A model generated the notes under the pieces. That model did no database searches. It was not told the origin of the DNA and worked only from the letters and a program-made list of their open reading frames with translations. The position numbers were made by a program, and so were the translations under genes. Positions 1 through 7,828 of a stretch of DNA of 10,219 bases are shown here, piece by piece. Source of the stretch: Circinella umbellata (lineage: Eukaryota > Mucoromycota > Mucoromycetes > Mucorales > Lichtheimiaceae); the NCBI GenBank assembly GCA_025093555.1, contig JAIWNF010000208.1, positions 1 to 10,219 on the forward strand, given 5' to 3'. Position 1 is the stretch's first letter. Each line of letters starts with the position of its first letter.

Positions 1-2355
1 TCTCATCAACGATGGCTATACATTTAGAGAATGAACATACAGTTCATTTTGAAGAAGGCGAAAATCCAGAAGCAGTTGTCGGACGTGTCCATGAAACTAC
101 ATTAACTGTATAGTTCCAGTATAACCAACAACATCAGCATGCCCGTCAAATCCTTTATCCTGATTTCCAGAACAGCATGTATTTATTACGTCTGAACGTC
201 ACTGGAAACTTCATGAACATGGCTTTAGTAGTACTATTGGTCGCATTTATGCTGTCTCTCCACGCGAAGTACAAAAATATCACCTTCGACTTTTTTTTTA
301 CTTTACCATGTACCTGGTGCAACTTCCTTTGATGATTTACGCACCATTAATATTGGAACTCCAGAGCAACAATTGTTGCCTTCATTCCAAGCCGCTGTGC
401 GGGCACATGGTTTATTAACAGATCAGTAAGAGTGGAGTGATTGTCTTGATCAAGCAGCTACGTACCAGTACCCACGTGCACTTCAGCATCTTTTGCCAAC
501 ATATTATTATTCTGCCGCCCTAAAAACCCCCATGCTCTGTGGTTAGGGCATCAAAATGATATATCCAAAGACTTTTTACATGCAGCACGCCAAGATCTAA
601 GCGATCCAAACTTACAATTTACAGATGCGATATACAACCAAGTATTGTTAGATATCGAATGTGTGTTAATTCCATTATTAAGGTCATTGCGTGAATTTGA
701 CGATTTTATCATGCCAGAACCTGTACATGATGGTGCAAACATGGAAGAGCCACTACTGATACTTGAGCACCATCAACTGTCATCACGTCGTGCCTTACGA
801 CCAGCCCGCCAGTACGGATTTAATAATAATCAGCAAGTCATCTATGATGCTATAAACAACTCTATAGCTGCTCCCCAACAACAATCAAAACTGCATTTTG
901 TAGATGGTCCAGGAGGAACCGGAAAAACATATCTCTTTAATGCTATTCTTGAAAACGTCCGAAGAAATAATTCTATTGCTCTTGCTGTTGCTACAAGTGG
1001 TACTGCAGCTTTATTGCTTGATGGTGGACGTACAGCCCATTCAACATTCAAAATTCCATTAGAAACAAATGAAACGTCGGTATGTGGCTTTACTCCTCGC
1101 TCTGATACGCAAGATTAATAAAATTAGCAAGCATAATCATTTGGGATGAAGCATCCATGATTAGTCGCGATGTAATTGAAACCGTTAACCATAGCATTCA
1201 AGACATAATGCGTTCTGTGAATCCAGATCTTGAAAATATTCCCTTTGGTGGAAAAGTTGTTGTGTTTGGCGGCGATTTTCGTCAGGTACTTAATTTAAAA
1301 TAAAGAAGCTTATGTTAGTCAGGGATAAGAGTTCAGTGCTTTTGTTAATCAATTTGATAATACTTATATATAATATTTTGCAGGTTCTTCCTGTGATACC
1401 AAATGGGGAACGTCCTCAAATCGTAGCTCAATGTTTAAACCGATCTTCCATTTGGCGTCACATTGAAGTACACCATCTTCATATAAATATACGTGTTCAG
1501 CAAGCTGCAAATACTGTTGATGGTGCTGAATTACGCGAGTTTGCAGAATATCTCTTGCGTATTGGTAACGGCTCAGAGCCATTGGTGCCTGGCACTGAAG
1601 ACCGAGTTCTTATTAGTCCCCATATGCTTATGCCACGCTATAATACATATGATCTGATTGATGCTGTATTTGGAGATTTGCATTTGCCTAATGTGAACAT
1701 GGAATTCCTGACGAGCCATGCTATTTTGACACCAAAAAATGTAGATGTTGTAGAGCTAAATAACCTGATACTTGATCAGTTTCCAGGTGAAATCCACGAG
1801 TTTAGAAGTGCTGACCAAGTAGATGATCCTGAAGATTAAATTCGTTATCCCACTGAACTACTTAACTCTTTTCATCTATCAGACCTTCCCCCTCATACTC
1901 TCAAGCTCAAAGTTGGTTGCCCCATCATGCTGCTCCGAAATTTAAATACTACTCAAGGGCTTTGTAATGGAACTCGCTTAATTGTTCGATCTTTTCACCA
2001 ATATGTACTTAAAGCTGAAATTGCCACTGGTCCACATACAGGCACAATAGTTCTTATTCCACAAATCACCCTAACGCCTTCTCAATCCTGTTCGCCTATT
2101 CAATTTAAAAGGACACAATTTCCTGTCAGATTGGCATTCTCTATAACTATTAACAAATCACAAGGTCAAACATTTAATAGTGTGGGGCTTTATTTACCTG
2201 ATCCGGCATTTACTCATGGTCTTTTATATGTTGCTATGTCGAGAGTTAGAATACCAACTGCTATCAAGATTATGCTCAATCTAGAAAATTCTACTTCCTC
2301 TGAGCAGAATGGATTCCACACAAGAAATATTGTATACAATGAAGTCCTTATATAG
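1..2355 (+). pseudogene. Helitron-type PIF1-like helicase, 3' part, decayed
   Basis: This is the helicase part of a Helitron rolling-circle transposase; the Rep/HUH part would lie left of the window. The conserved pre-helicase block is readable (HFEEGENPEA near 46-75, GRIYAVSPRE near 240-270, HVPGATSFDDLRT near 307-345). It is followed by Walker A GPGGTGKT (906-929), Walker B IIIWDEAS (1133-1156), GGDFRQ (about 1268-1285) continuing as VLPVIP after an intron, SITINKSQGQTF (about 2140-2175) and YVAMSR (about 2227-2244). The frame is broken by TAG 111-113, TAA 427-429 and TAA 1837-1839. Four shifts, each explained by loss of one base, lie near 166, in the T-run 291-299, near 500 and near 1105. 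The family assignment is firm and the gene is clearly dead as assembled. The C-terminus ends at TAG 2353-2355. Confidence 0.9.
1286..1383 (+). other. Spliceosomal intron (98 nt) in the helicase pseudogene
   Basis: The helicase reading frame stops being coding directly after GGDFRQ and resumes with VLPVIP, which is the contiguous motif FRQ-LPV in this family. The gap begins GTACTT and ends TTTTGCAG. It contains in-frame stops and is AT-rich, with a TACTTAT-like branch-point candidate about 20 nt before the acceptor. Removal is phase 0 and restores the motif exactly, so an intron explains it better than a random insertion. The second helicase in this window has no intron at the homologous site (GGDFRQLLPV is continuous). 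Confidence 0.8.
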
Positions 2356-2597
2356 GCAACCTCTGTTATTCTTTATCTCATTTATTTTTCTTTTCTCTTC
2401 TGCTATTACCATCGCTCCTATATTAACTATTATATTTCTAACTTCTCTTTTATCTCTTATTGCACCTTTTCTTTCAATAAATATGCTCCACACACGTATA
2501 CATACCAATAGACTAATATAGCCTTAAATATGTATTTTTTTACTCCAAATAGCTTACAGGCGGTGACAAACAAGTACAAATAATGCATCAAGATAAC

Positions 2598-2601
<4 letters not shown>

Positions 2602-2629
<28 letters not shown>
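2602..2629. repeat. (AT)n microsatellite, about 14 units
   Basis: An uninterrupted alternating AT run, ending where the sequence becomes TTCACATATT. It is a simple sequence repeat with no evident function here. Confidence 0.95.
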
Positions 2630-2632
<3 letters not shown>

Positions 2633-2757
2633 CATATTACAAAAAATTTTAATAAGCTGTTCAAAACAGTTAAACAAAAGTATCAATTGATTTTTTTTCT
2701 GGATGCCATATCATACATATATAACCATTTTCAAACATGACTCTATTAATTCATGAC

Positions 2758-2781
2758 ATTATTATTATTATTATTATTATT
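2758..2781. repeat. (ATT)8 microsatellite
   Basis: Eight perfect ATT triplets in non-coding AT-rich DNA downstream of the helicase pseudogene. Confidence 0.95.
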
Positions 2782-2849
2782 TGTAATTTTTAAAACTAAT
2801 GTCTGATATATTTTTTTATCTCAAAATGTATGATACAGCCTTGAATATC

Positions 2850-2856
2850 GTTGCTA
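2850..2856 (+). repeat. Direct repeat GTTGCTA, left of GC-rich island
   Basis: Identical to 2971-2977 on the other side of the GC-rich block. This is a possible 7-bp target-site duplication, though such a short repeat can arise by chance. Confidence 0.4.
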
Positions 2857-2970
2857 CCAGGCGCGAAGTGCCGTTAGGGGTCAAAGGGGGGAACCCCCTT
2901 TGCGACGCAAACCGCTAAATGACCCGGAGCGAAGCGAAGGGGCTCATTTATTCGAGCGAAGCGAGAAAGG
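2857..2970. repeat. GC-rich palindromic mini-island, left copy
   Basis: A 114-bp GC-rich block stands out sharply from its AT-rich surroundings. It contains a perfect 9-bp stem with a GAA triloop (CAAAGGGGG at 2882-2890 pairs with CCCCCTTTG at 2894-2902). It also contains an imperfect inverted repeat (TAAATGACCC at 2916-2925 against GGGGCTCATTTA at 2939-2950) and several AGCGAAGCGA motifs. It is bracketed by the 7-bp direct repeat GTTGCTA at 2850-2856 and 2971-2977, which could be a target-site duplication. The 35 bp at 2916-2950 recur identically, inverted, at 8249-8283. I do not know the family. It may be a MITE-like element or the terminal repeat of a larger transposon. Confidence 0.65.
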
Positions 2971-2977
2971 GTTGCTA
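2971..2977 (+). repeat. Direct repeat GTTGCTA, right of GC-rich island
   Basis: Partner of 2850-2856. The bases CTAG-T at 2975-2979 also resemble a Helitron 3' terminus (CTRR before T), which would be an alternative reading. Confidence 0.4.
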
Positions 2978-3066
2978 GTTAAATATTATATTTAGTTTTT
3001 TTATAATTTATGTGTGGTGCTAAACAATATTTAAATCATTTTTATATTAATTGTTGGAGTAAAATC

Positions 3067-3462
3067 TTATTTTATTACCCTATATCTTTTGGACATCTTA
3101 TTATTTTCTATCTTAATTACTTCTAATAGTTTATTCAAAATATCATAATTATAATACTTTTTTCTCTATTGCCATTCTAGTAAATGATTATATAAAAACT
3201 TTCTTGCTATATATTGTGGCTCTATACTGAGTTTATAGCCGTTCCAAGTGCCTTCAATTGTATTTGTACATGCTTTTGAAATAGGATCTTTAGAATATTT
3301 CTTATGATTTACAGTTTCATGTTGATAACCATTTTCTTTAAGCTTAATATATCCTTTCCAACAATCAGTTATTATTTTGGTATTAGGTCTAACATACTTT
3401 CTAATATTTTTTAATAATGTTTCTTCACGTTTTTCTATCTACTGGTATTGTAAATACTTTTT
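3067..3462 (-). pseudogene. Merlin (IS1595/ISXO2-like) transposase, C-terminal part
   Basis: The minus-strand translation starts FTIPVDRK at the insertion junction and continues ETLLKNIRKYVRP, then IITDCWKGY, NGYQHETVNHKKY, ACTNTIEGTWNGYK and FLYNHLLEW. This is the second half of the ISXO2-like DDE domain. The second catalytic Asp is at 3364-3366 and the expected N-x-I-E block carries Glu at 3253-3255. One extra base in the A-run (T-run 3430-3434 on the plus strand) shifts the frame after VDRK. TAG at 3166-3168 interrupts just after LEWQ, and the frame then runs to TAA at 3067-3069. The N-terminal part of the same gene lies at 7820-8012, separated by a 4.36-kb MULE. Confidence 0.88.
3454..3462 (+). 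repeat. 9-bp target-site duplication of the MULE, left copy
   Basis: ATACTTTTT lies directly outside the left inverted repeat and matches 7820-7828 perfectly. Nine bases is the typical duplication length for Mutator-like elements. The duplicated bases are part of the Merlin coding sequence. Confidence 0.92.
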
Positions 3463-3539
3463 GGGAATTGCTATGGGCACCTCACTCTATTTTTAATTTT
3501 GAATTTGTTACACTGTACGACAAGCAAAAATATAATTAT
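3463..3539 (+). repeat. MULE terminal inverted repeat, left
   Basis: It begins GGGAATTGCTATGGGCACC and ends with AAAATATAATTAT. It pairs with the reverse complement of 7743-7819 with seven mismatches and no gap. Similarity stops sharply after position 3539. Confidence 0.92.
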
Positions 3540-3874
3540 AGAAGTTAAGTGGTAATAGATAAACAGTAAAATTGAGAGATAAAGATTTATTTTTTAAGTG
3601 GTTTATCAAAATAAAATGTTTATTAATAACTATAAGATAAGATAGCCTGTGGATGCGGGTTAGTTGAAATTTCTACAAAAGAAATAGTGTGCTGTACGTA
3701 TATAAGTTTGAAAAAAAAATTGAAAAGAGTTATTATTATATAGACAAGAGCCAAAGTAGAAAAAGGGTGCGTAAGTGAAATAAGAAAATGAAAAATAAAG
3801 AAACAAGAATAAAAATAAAACCAAATATAATATAATAATATATATATAAATTCATAAGGAGAGTCTTGGTGATT
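3540..3874. other. MULE 3' non-coding (subterminal) region
   Basis: AT-rich DNA between the left inverted repeat and the stop codon of the OTU-domain frame. On the plus strand it is strongly A-rich, with repeated AAAAATAAA-type runs at about 3780-3850. No coding signal or RNA gene is seen. Confidence 0.6.
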
Positions 3875-4583
3875 TTAATCAAAAATTACTGGGTCGTCAT
3901 TGTGTGCGGTCTTTTCATCGTCTCTCTTTTTTATAGATAGATATCGCCATGATATTGATTTGCGTAGGTTTGTTGTATGACCCATAGATGTTAATGCTTT
4001 TATGCAATACCCATCACTTATTGGCCAATCTATTCGAATAATATGTCCTTTAGACTTGATAGTCGCCTAATGATTGTTGTTCAGAAACTGCATAATAATT
4101 GGTATAGGCTCTCTATCATTTAGCAATGGTCCTTAGAAAGGAACATACATGAGCGGTTTATAAGCCAATTCATCTGAGTTGGGCTTCTTGGTAATATCAT
4201 CTGTGTAAACAGCAATAGGACGTCTATATGTATCTGCTGCTATTTGATGAGCAAAATATGGCGTGGTAAACCAATATTAATAAGGACAAGAGGTAGGAAG
4301 AATACTTCTTTCTAATCCATATACTAATGCTTCTTCGATATTAGATAACTTGAATTGCATATATTGGTAATGTTCCTCGTATTTAGACTTGTTTACTCGG
4401 AAATAGTTGAGCATTTTCTTTTTAACTTCCATATAAGCATCTTGAGAACCTTGAGTGGGGTAAGCAATCGTTCGATAACCACAAAATCCATCACTATTGA
4501 TATTGACACATTCTTCAATGTTTTCACGTGGTATATTTGGATGAACAAAAAATTCAAGTGCTCGCTCTTCCTGGTTCTTAGCT
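3875..4583 (-). other. OTU-type cysteine protease domain carried by the MULE
   Basis: The minus frame reads ECVNINSDGFCGYRTIAYP, the D-G-x-C start of an OTU (ovarian tumour) deubiquitinase domain. The catalytic Cys codon is 4481-4483 and the preceding Asp is 4490-4492. Downstream are YWFTTPYFAHQIAADTYRRPIAVY and FLNNNH with the catalytic His codon 4070-4072, in the expected order and spacing. Stops at 4277-4279, 4133-4135 and 4067-4069 (the last directly after His) break it, without any frameshift. OTU proteins normally cleave ubiquitin chains. A role in protecting the transposase or its complex from degradation is conjecture. Confidence 0.85.
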
Positions 4584-4665
4584 CTATAATGCAGCAAAAT
4601 GGCATAATAATGAGAATTTTTTACATGTAGAAAATATATAAATAAACTATTATAATGATTCATAC
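4584..4665 (-). other. Putative 82-nt intron joining the transposase to the OTU domain
   Basis: Minus donor GTATGA at 4665 and acceptor TTATAG ending at 4584 join NNKKK to AKNQEERALEFF, changing frame in exactly the way needed to enter the OTU frame. This splice is the evidence that the OTU domain belongs to the transposase rather than to a separate gene. The alternative is two adjacent cistrons, with the OTU protein starting at the ATG at 4661-4663. Confidence 0.6.
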
Positions 4666-5067
4666 TTTTTTTTATTGTTCAAACTTTCAAGAAATTCCAT
4701 TTCACCATCTTTTCTTTTGCCATTTTGAGGAAGAATAAATATTTCATCATTGTCGTCTGAACTACTTTGTCCATCTGATTCACATATGGCCTTCTTGTTT
4801 TTAATTTTTTTACGATTTTTGATTTCTTCAATTTCAAATTGTGATGGTATGCGTGCATTTTTTGTGTTCTTAGGACGACCCTTGGTTATCACATCACTGG
4901 GTAGCTCGATATCACTAGTACTCATGGGGTCCAAAAGGGTTTCATCAATTAAATCATTTATACTTGATAATAGATCGTATTTCTGCTGGTCAGATTCCAT
5001 CTCGAAAATTGCATTATGCAGTTTTTGTAGTACAATCCTTTCTTGATCCGTAAGAACAGCTTTAGAA
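4666..5067 (-). other. GRPKN linker exon between the SWIM and OTU domains
   Basis: The minus frame runs uninterrupted from SKAVLTDQERIVLQKL through SDVITKGRPKNTKNARIPSQFE into a Lys/Asp/Ser-rich stretch. The GRPK..-..PS.FE block is a common tail after the SWIM finger in MULE transposases. The following highly charged, Lys-rich segment is probably a flexible linker, possibly with nuclear-localisation signal. It has no stops or frameshifts. Confidence 0.7.
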
Positions 5068-5204
5068 CTATATGTTTTTTTTTAATGTATCTATATAATC
5101 GAGCGTTAATATAAGTATATGATTTAATTATTATAATTATTATATTGCTCAGCAATATTGTGATTCAAGCGAGTTTAAAAGTACAAACTAATATAAAAAC
5201 ATAC
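5068..5204 (-). other. Putative intron after the SWIM finger
   Basis: Minus donor GTATGT at 5204 has the consensus form and the acceptor CATATAG ends at 5068. Joining these leaves the frame one base short. Using a weaker GT six bases downstream restores the frame (NIGI-SKAVLTDQE). An intron is likely, but its donor, or a 1-base loss, is unresolved. Confidence 0.5.
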
Positions 5205-5331
5205 CGATATTATAATCTAAATGCCAACGAGAGGGTACATCTGAAAGTTTTACAGTAAAACCGTTTTTCGCAAGATAGTGTTGGCACGGAAGCCCATAAT
5301 TTTTTGCAGCGCTACACCAACAATTACCTGA
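5205..5331 (-). other. SWIM zinc finger of the MULE transposase
   Basis: The minus frame reads GNCWCSAAKNYGLPCQHYL followed by LSDVPSRWHLDYNI. This is the C-x-C...C-x-H signature of SWIM fingers found C-terminal to MULE and FAR1-type transposase cores. The CWC codons are at 5314-5322. All four metal ligands are intact, although the exon before it contains two stops (5377-5379 and 5386-5388). Confidence 0.9.
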
Positions 5332-5582
5332 ATTATTATCATGTTTATCACAGTTATCCCATGCCCGGTTTAGTTCCTATAGAATTCAATTTAATACGAA
5401 GAGAGAAACACAACCAGGTATATCTTGCATTGTAACCATTTCTTTTTCCTCATATAGAGGCATATTGTGCTTTTCTTCAAGAAATTAAATTTCATCATCG
5501 GCGATTTGTTATAATAATTTTTATTAAAAAATAGGAAGTTAATATTATGGGATATTGGTTTATTTGCTACTTGTAAATCAAA

Positions 5583-5629
5583 CTATGGAAAATCGAATGT
5601 ATAAAATATATTACCGTTTTTTGTATTAC
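5583..5629 (-). other. Putative 47-nt intron in the MULE transposase
   Basis: Minus donor GTAATA after KAINT and acceptor CCATAG before FDLQVANK join in phase 0. A GT 15 nt further downstream would give a 32-nt intron, which is less plausible. Short introns of this length are common in fungi. Confidence 0.5.
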
Positions 5630-5789
5630 AGTATTAATTGCCTTGACTGTCTTGAGCAGGCTTCCAGTAGTTTGCATTGTGTCTTTAATTCTCCAATGCA
5701 TACCTTCCACGCTCGATGTCGTCCGTACTCCCATGTTGAGGAGGTTACCAGCAAAACAAGCACCCCATTTATCTTTATACTTAAGAGAA

Positions 5790-5911
5790 CTACATATATT
5801 AGATCAAGTGATATAATTAATATTAGATTTTATATAATAAGCTAAACTTTGCACTTTTATTTTTCAAGCTGTTCCTCTCTCTAATTATATTTATACATGT
5901 ATTGTAATTAC
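5790..5911 (-). other. Putative intron in the MULE transposase
   Basis: On the minus strand the coding signal MMDYFNG ends at a GTAATT donor (5911-5910 are GT) and resumes after TATGTAG (5792-5790). Joining gives NG-SLKYKDKWGACFAG in frame, leading into the conserved NMGVRTTS block. The intervening DNA is AT-rich with stops in all frames. Splice borders are inferred. Confidence 0.6.
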
Positions 5912-6239
5912 CCGTTGAAATAATCCATCATTTTGTTCTCCTTTTTTTAGGCCAGCTCCATTATAGGGTTTCTTTTTTGGCTTCTTGTTCTTGAGCTATC
6001 ATCAAAGTTGCCGTCATACAGTTCGCTTTCTTCTAGTTTTTATACACTTCTGTAGTATGATTTTCTCCTGCTTCATCTTCGTTTTTGTTTTCCTTTCTTT
6101 TTTTTGGCTGATAATTTTCTCGAGCGTATGATTGTGCACCTTTACGGATAAGTCTTTTGTAATCATCTACAGCATTATTGAATGCGCCTTTATCTTTCTT
6201 ATTTATATAAATTATATTCTTGATTGCCTTCTTTACTTC

Positions 6240-6649
6240 TTGTATTTCTTCACTTTTTAGTGAAAAGCAGCCACCGATATTAGTACGCAAGTGCTGCTCC
6301 ATATGCCATCTACAAAGAATGTGTTTTGAATTGGAAAGTGACTTTTAATTGCATTGATCACAGCCAAATCATTGTCAGTAATAAAAATCCCAACATCGCC
6401 ATCCGGCCAAATAATGTTTCGTATTGTCTTAAGAACCCAGTTGTATGACTCCTCTTTTTCATTTATAATAAAGGCAGATGCAATTAACACATTCTGTAGT
6501 TTTGATGAACCATGATGGCTAATACCAACAACATTGAGCAAAGGCATATCGTTCTTGTTTGTCTTATATGTTGTGTCTAAAACAATTATTTTATTAAACC
6601 GCCGTGCTTTAGGTATACTTGCTCCACGTGTCATAAAGAGTGAATCCAA
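6240..6649 (-). other. MULE transposase catalytic core
   Basis: This is the best-preserved part of the transposase. It carries the hallmark DTTYKTN...MPLLNVVGI, then EKEESYNWVL, ITDNDLAVINAI, a frameshift (T-run 6324-6327) and HILCRWHMEQHL. The two catalytic Asp codons are 6575-6577 and 6374-6376. The C-x-x-H motif (CRWH) is the usual MULE signature after the second Asp. RNase-H-fold transposases of this type cut at the inverted repeats and leave 8-11 bp target duplications, matching the 9 bp seen here. Confidence 0.92.
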
Positions 6650-6929
6650 CTTGGTTTTTGTAGCATTAGGCTTGTCTCTTGTAACATAATTATTGTCAAT
6701 AAGGTATTCAAATACTCAACTAAATCTTCCATGCTTGTCTTCCTCATAAATCATTGCTCGAAAGCTGTACAAGTCTTTTTTCTTCATAAATGGCTCGTCA
6801 TCATGGTTCATTAGTTCTTGAGATATTTTTTGAGGCTTGATTGCGTTACTACTCATTGATGTAATTTATTGCTTTACTGGTGCTGTTATCTTGCAGTGCT
6901 GATGGTAAAATTTGAGCGTTTTATCTAAT

Positions 6930-7234
6930 AGATGGTTATGTCCACCTTCATCACTAACTGTTTTTACTTCCCAATGTTGCTTGTCACGGTTCCAGCTTAC
7001 ATACATGCGCTAGTTGCAATCAATTTGCTTTGTAGTTCGATTTCTCTGCGGTGTTTCCTTGTTTCCACCATGATTGTTGCGATTACGTTGACCATGTACA
7101 CATTTGATATTTATTTTTCGCGCATCACTGTTCTGCACTGATACTGCAAATTTGTAATTTTTTGCCACCTTATTGATTTCAGCAACAACTTCTTTTTTCT
7201 CTCCAGTAAATCCTTGACCGATTAATTCTTTCAT
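6930..7234 (-). other. N-terminal zinc-finger-like DNA-binding segment of the MULE transposase
   Basis: The minus frame reads MKELIGQGFTGEKKEVV..., then a Cys in INIKCVHG, a Cys in QIDCN, and GGHNHLL, with W in SWNRDKQHW between. The spacing of two Cys followed by His-x-His matches the FAR1/WRKY-GCM1-type zinc fingers that precede MULE transposase cores and bind the terminal inverted repeats. TAG at 7010-7012 interrupts between the second Cys and the His pair. Assignment rests on spacing and position rather than strong sequence identity. Confidence 0.65.
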
Positions 7235-7742
7235 TGAATTTATATAAAATTAATAATAGTGGGTAGTATTAGAAAATGATATGAGAATGTGAAAAAAAGG
7301 ACTAACAGCTCCTTTTTATTATTTTACAAAAATAAACAAAACCAATGGAGGAATAATAACAAAATACGTTTATATTACATTGTTTAGACATTAAAGTATA
7401 TAGATATTTTATACGTTGATTCATAAATGTTTTGTTTTTACTTTTTTTTTGACGTCTTTTTTACTCAATCGTCCATTTGTTTTTAATGTTAATGTTTTAT
7501 GGAAAGGCGATTATTTATATATTTCTATTCTTTATCAATATGTGTAGATATAATATAAAATTATAATTATTATTGGCTTTATGGCTGACACATAAGACCT
7601 ATATATATTAATATATTGTTTTCTTGCTTGACTTTTATATAAACATAGTAGTGTCTTCAATTGTATATTATGTATGTTTTCTTCTTTTTTTTTTGTATTA
7701 AATGTATATCTGTCTGCTAACCAGAGGAACACAGCTATTTTG
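7235..7742. other. MULE 5' non-coding (subterminal) region
   Basis: AT-rich DNA between the transposase start and the right inverted repeat. It should contain the promoter on the minus strand, but I cannot point to a specific element. Small frames here, including one reading through the inverted repeat, have no family signal. Confidence 0.55.
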
Positions 7743-7819
7743 ATAATTATATTTTTGTTTGTCGTAAAGTGTAACAAATTCAAAATTAAAAATAGAGTAG
7801 GGTGTCCGTAGCAATTCCG
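7743..7819 (-). repeat. MULE terminal inverted repeat, right
   Basis: Reverse complement begins CGGAATTGCTACGGACACC and matches the left repeat at 70 of 77 positions, including an unbroken shared stretch over ACTCTATTTTTAATTTTG. It ends at the 9-bp duplication. Confidence 0.92.
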
Positions 7820-7828
7820 ATACTTTTT
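7820..7828 (+). repeat. 9-bp target-site duplication of the MULE, right copy
   Basis: ATACTTTTT is identical to 3454-3462. Two further T residues follow, so the run itself is longer, but the boundary is fixed by the restored Merlin frame. Confidence 0.92.

Larger units (their letters stand above)
2356..2849. other. AT-rich non-coding stretch
   Basis: This is the interval between the helicase stop and the first GC-rich island. It holds two microsatellites (listed separately) and no convincing coding frame. A small hydrophobic plus-strand frame around 2309-2521 overlaps the helicase end and has no family signal. Confidence 0.6.
3875..7234 (-). pseudogene. MULE transposase with zinc finger, SWIM and OTU protease domains (degenerate)
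   Basis: Reading minus from ATG at 7232-7234, the N-terminal segment has C..C..HNH spacing (WRKY/GCM1- or FAR1-like). Next is the MULE catalytic core: VLDTTYKTN with Asp at 6575-6577, ITDNDLAVINAI with Asp at 6374-6376, and CRWHM near 6300. The block AGNLLNMGVRTTS near 5750 follows, then a SWIM finger CWC..GLPCQH, the MULE-typical GRPKN..IPSQFE tail and an OTU protease domain ending at TAA 3875-3877. Stops include TAG 7010, TAA 6866, TGA 6716, TAA 5947, TAA 5485, TGA 5386, TAG 5377, TAA 4277, TAA 4133 and TAG 4067 (lower coordinate given). Apparent one-base losses lie at the T-run 6324-6327, near 6036 and near 5500-5530. Four introns can be proposed. Domain order and family are firm; exact exon borders are approximate. 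Confidence 0.88.
3463..7819 (-). mobile_element. Mutator-like element (MULE), 4357 bp, inserted in a Merlin transposase
   Basis: The element is delimited by 77-bp terminal inverted repeats (3463-3539 and 7743-7819, 70/77 matching) and a perfect 9-bp target-site duplication. It carries one degenerate multi-exon MULE transposase gene on the minus strand. Excising the element plus one duplication copy restores an uninterrupted Merlin reading frame, which independently confirms both boundaries. About 9% divergence between the two inverted repeats, together with many stops and frameshifts, shows that the copy is old and non-autonomous. Confidence 0.93.

Noticed and set aside
2309..2521. Small plus-strand hydrophobic frame that could be a membrane peptide
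   Set aside because: It overlaps the end of the helicase frame in another phase, and its hydrophobicity comes from T-rich low-complexity DNA. No family signal or supporting context.
2840..2980. A tRNA or structured RNA gene in the GC-rich island
   Set aside because: The hairpins do not form a cloverleaf, there are no A/B box sequences, and the same core recurs inverted at 8249-8283 as a repeat.
4277..4663. A stand-alone host OTU gene starting at the ATG at 4661-4663
   Set aside because: The first about 25 residues are untypical and coincide with a proposed intron. The domain lies within the MULE ends, directly follows the transposase tail and can be spliced to it in frame. Kept only as an alternative.
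4750..5046. Plus-strand frame opposite the GRPKN exon
   Set aside because: It is the antisense shadow of the minus-strand transposase exon, whose GRPKN/PSQFE motifs are real family signals.
7535..7783. Minus-strand frame of about 80 codons crossing the right MULE inverted repeat
   Set aside because: It lies in AT-rich subterminal DNA and the terminal repeat, has no recognisable motif, and no matching frame is conserved in the left repeat.
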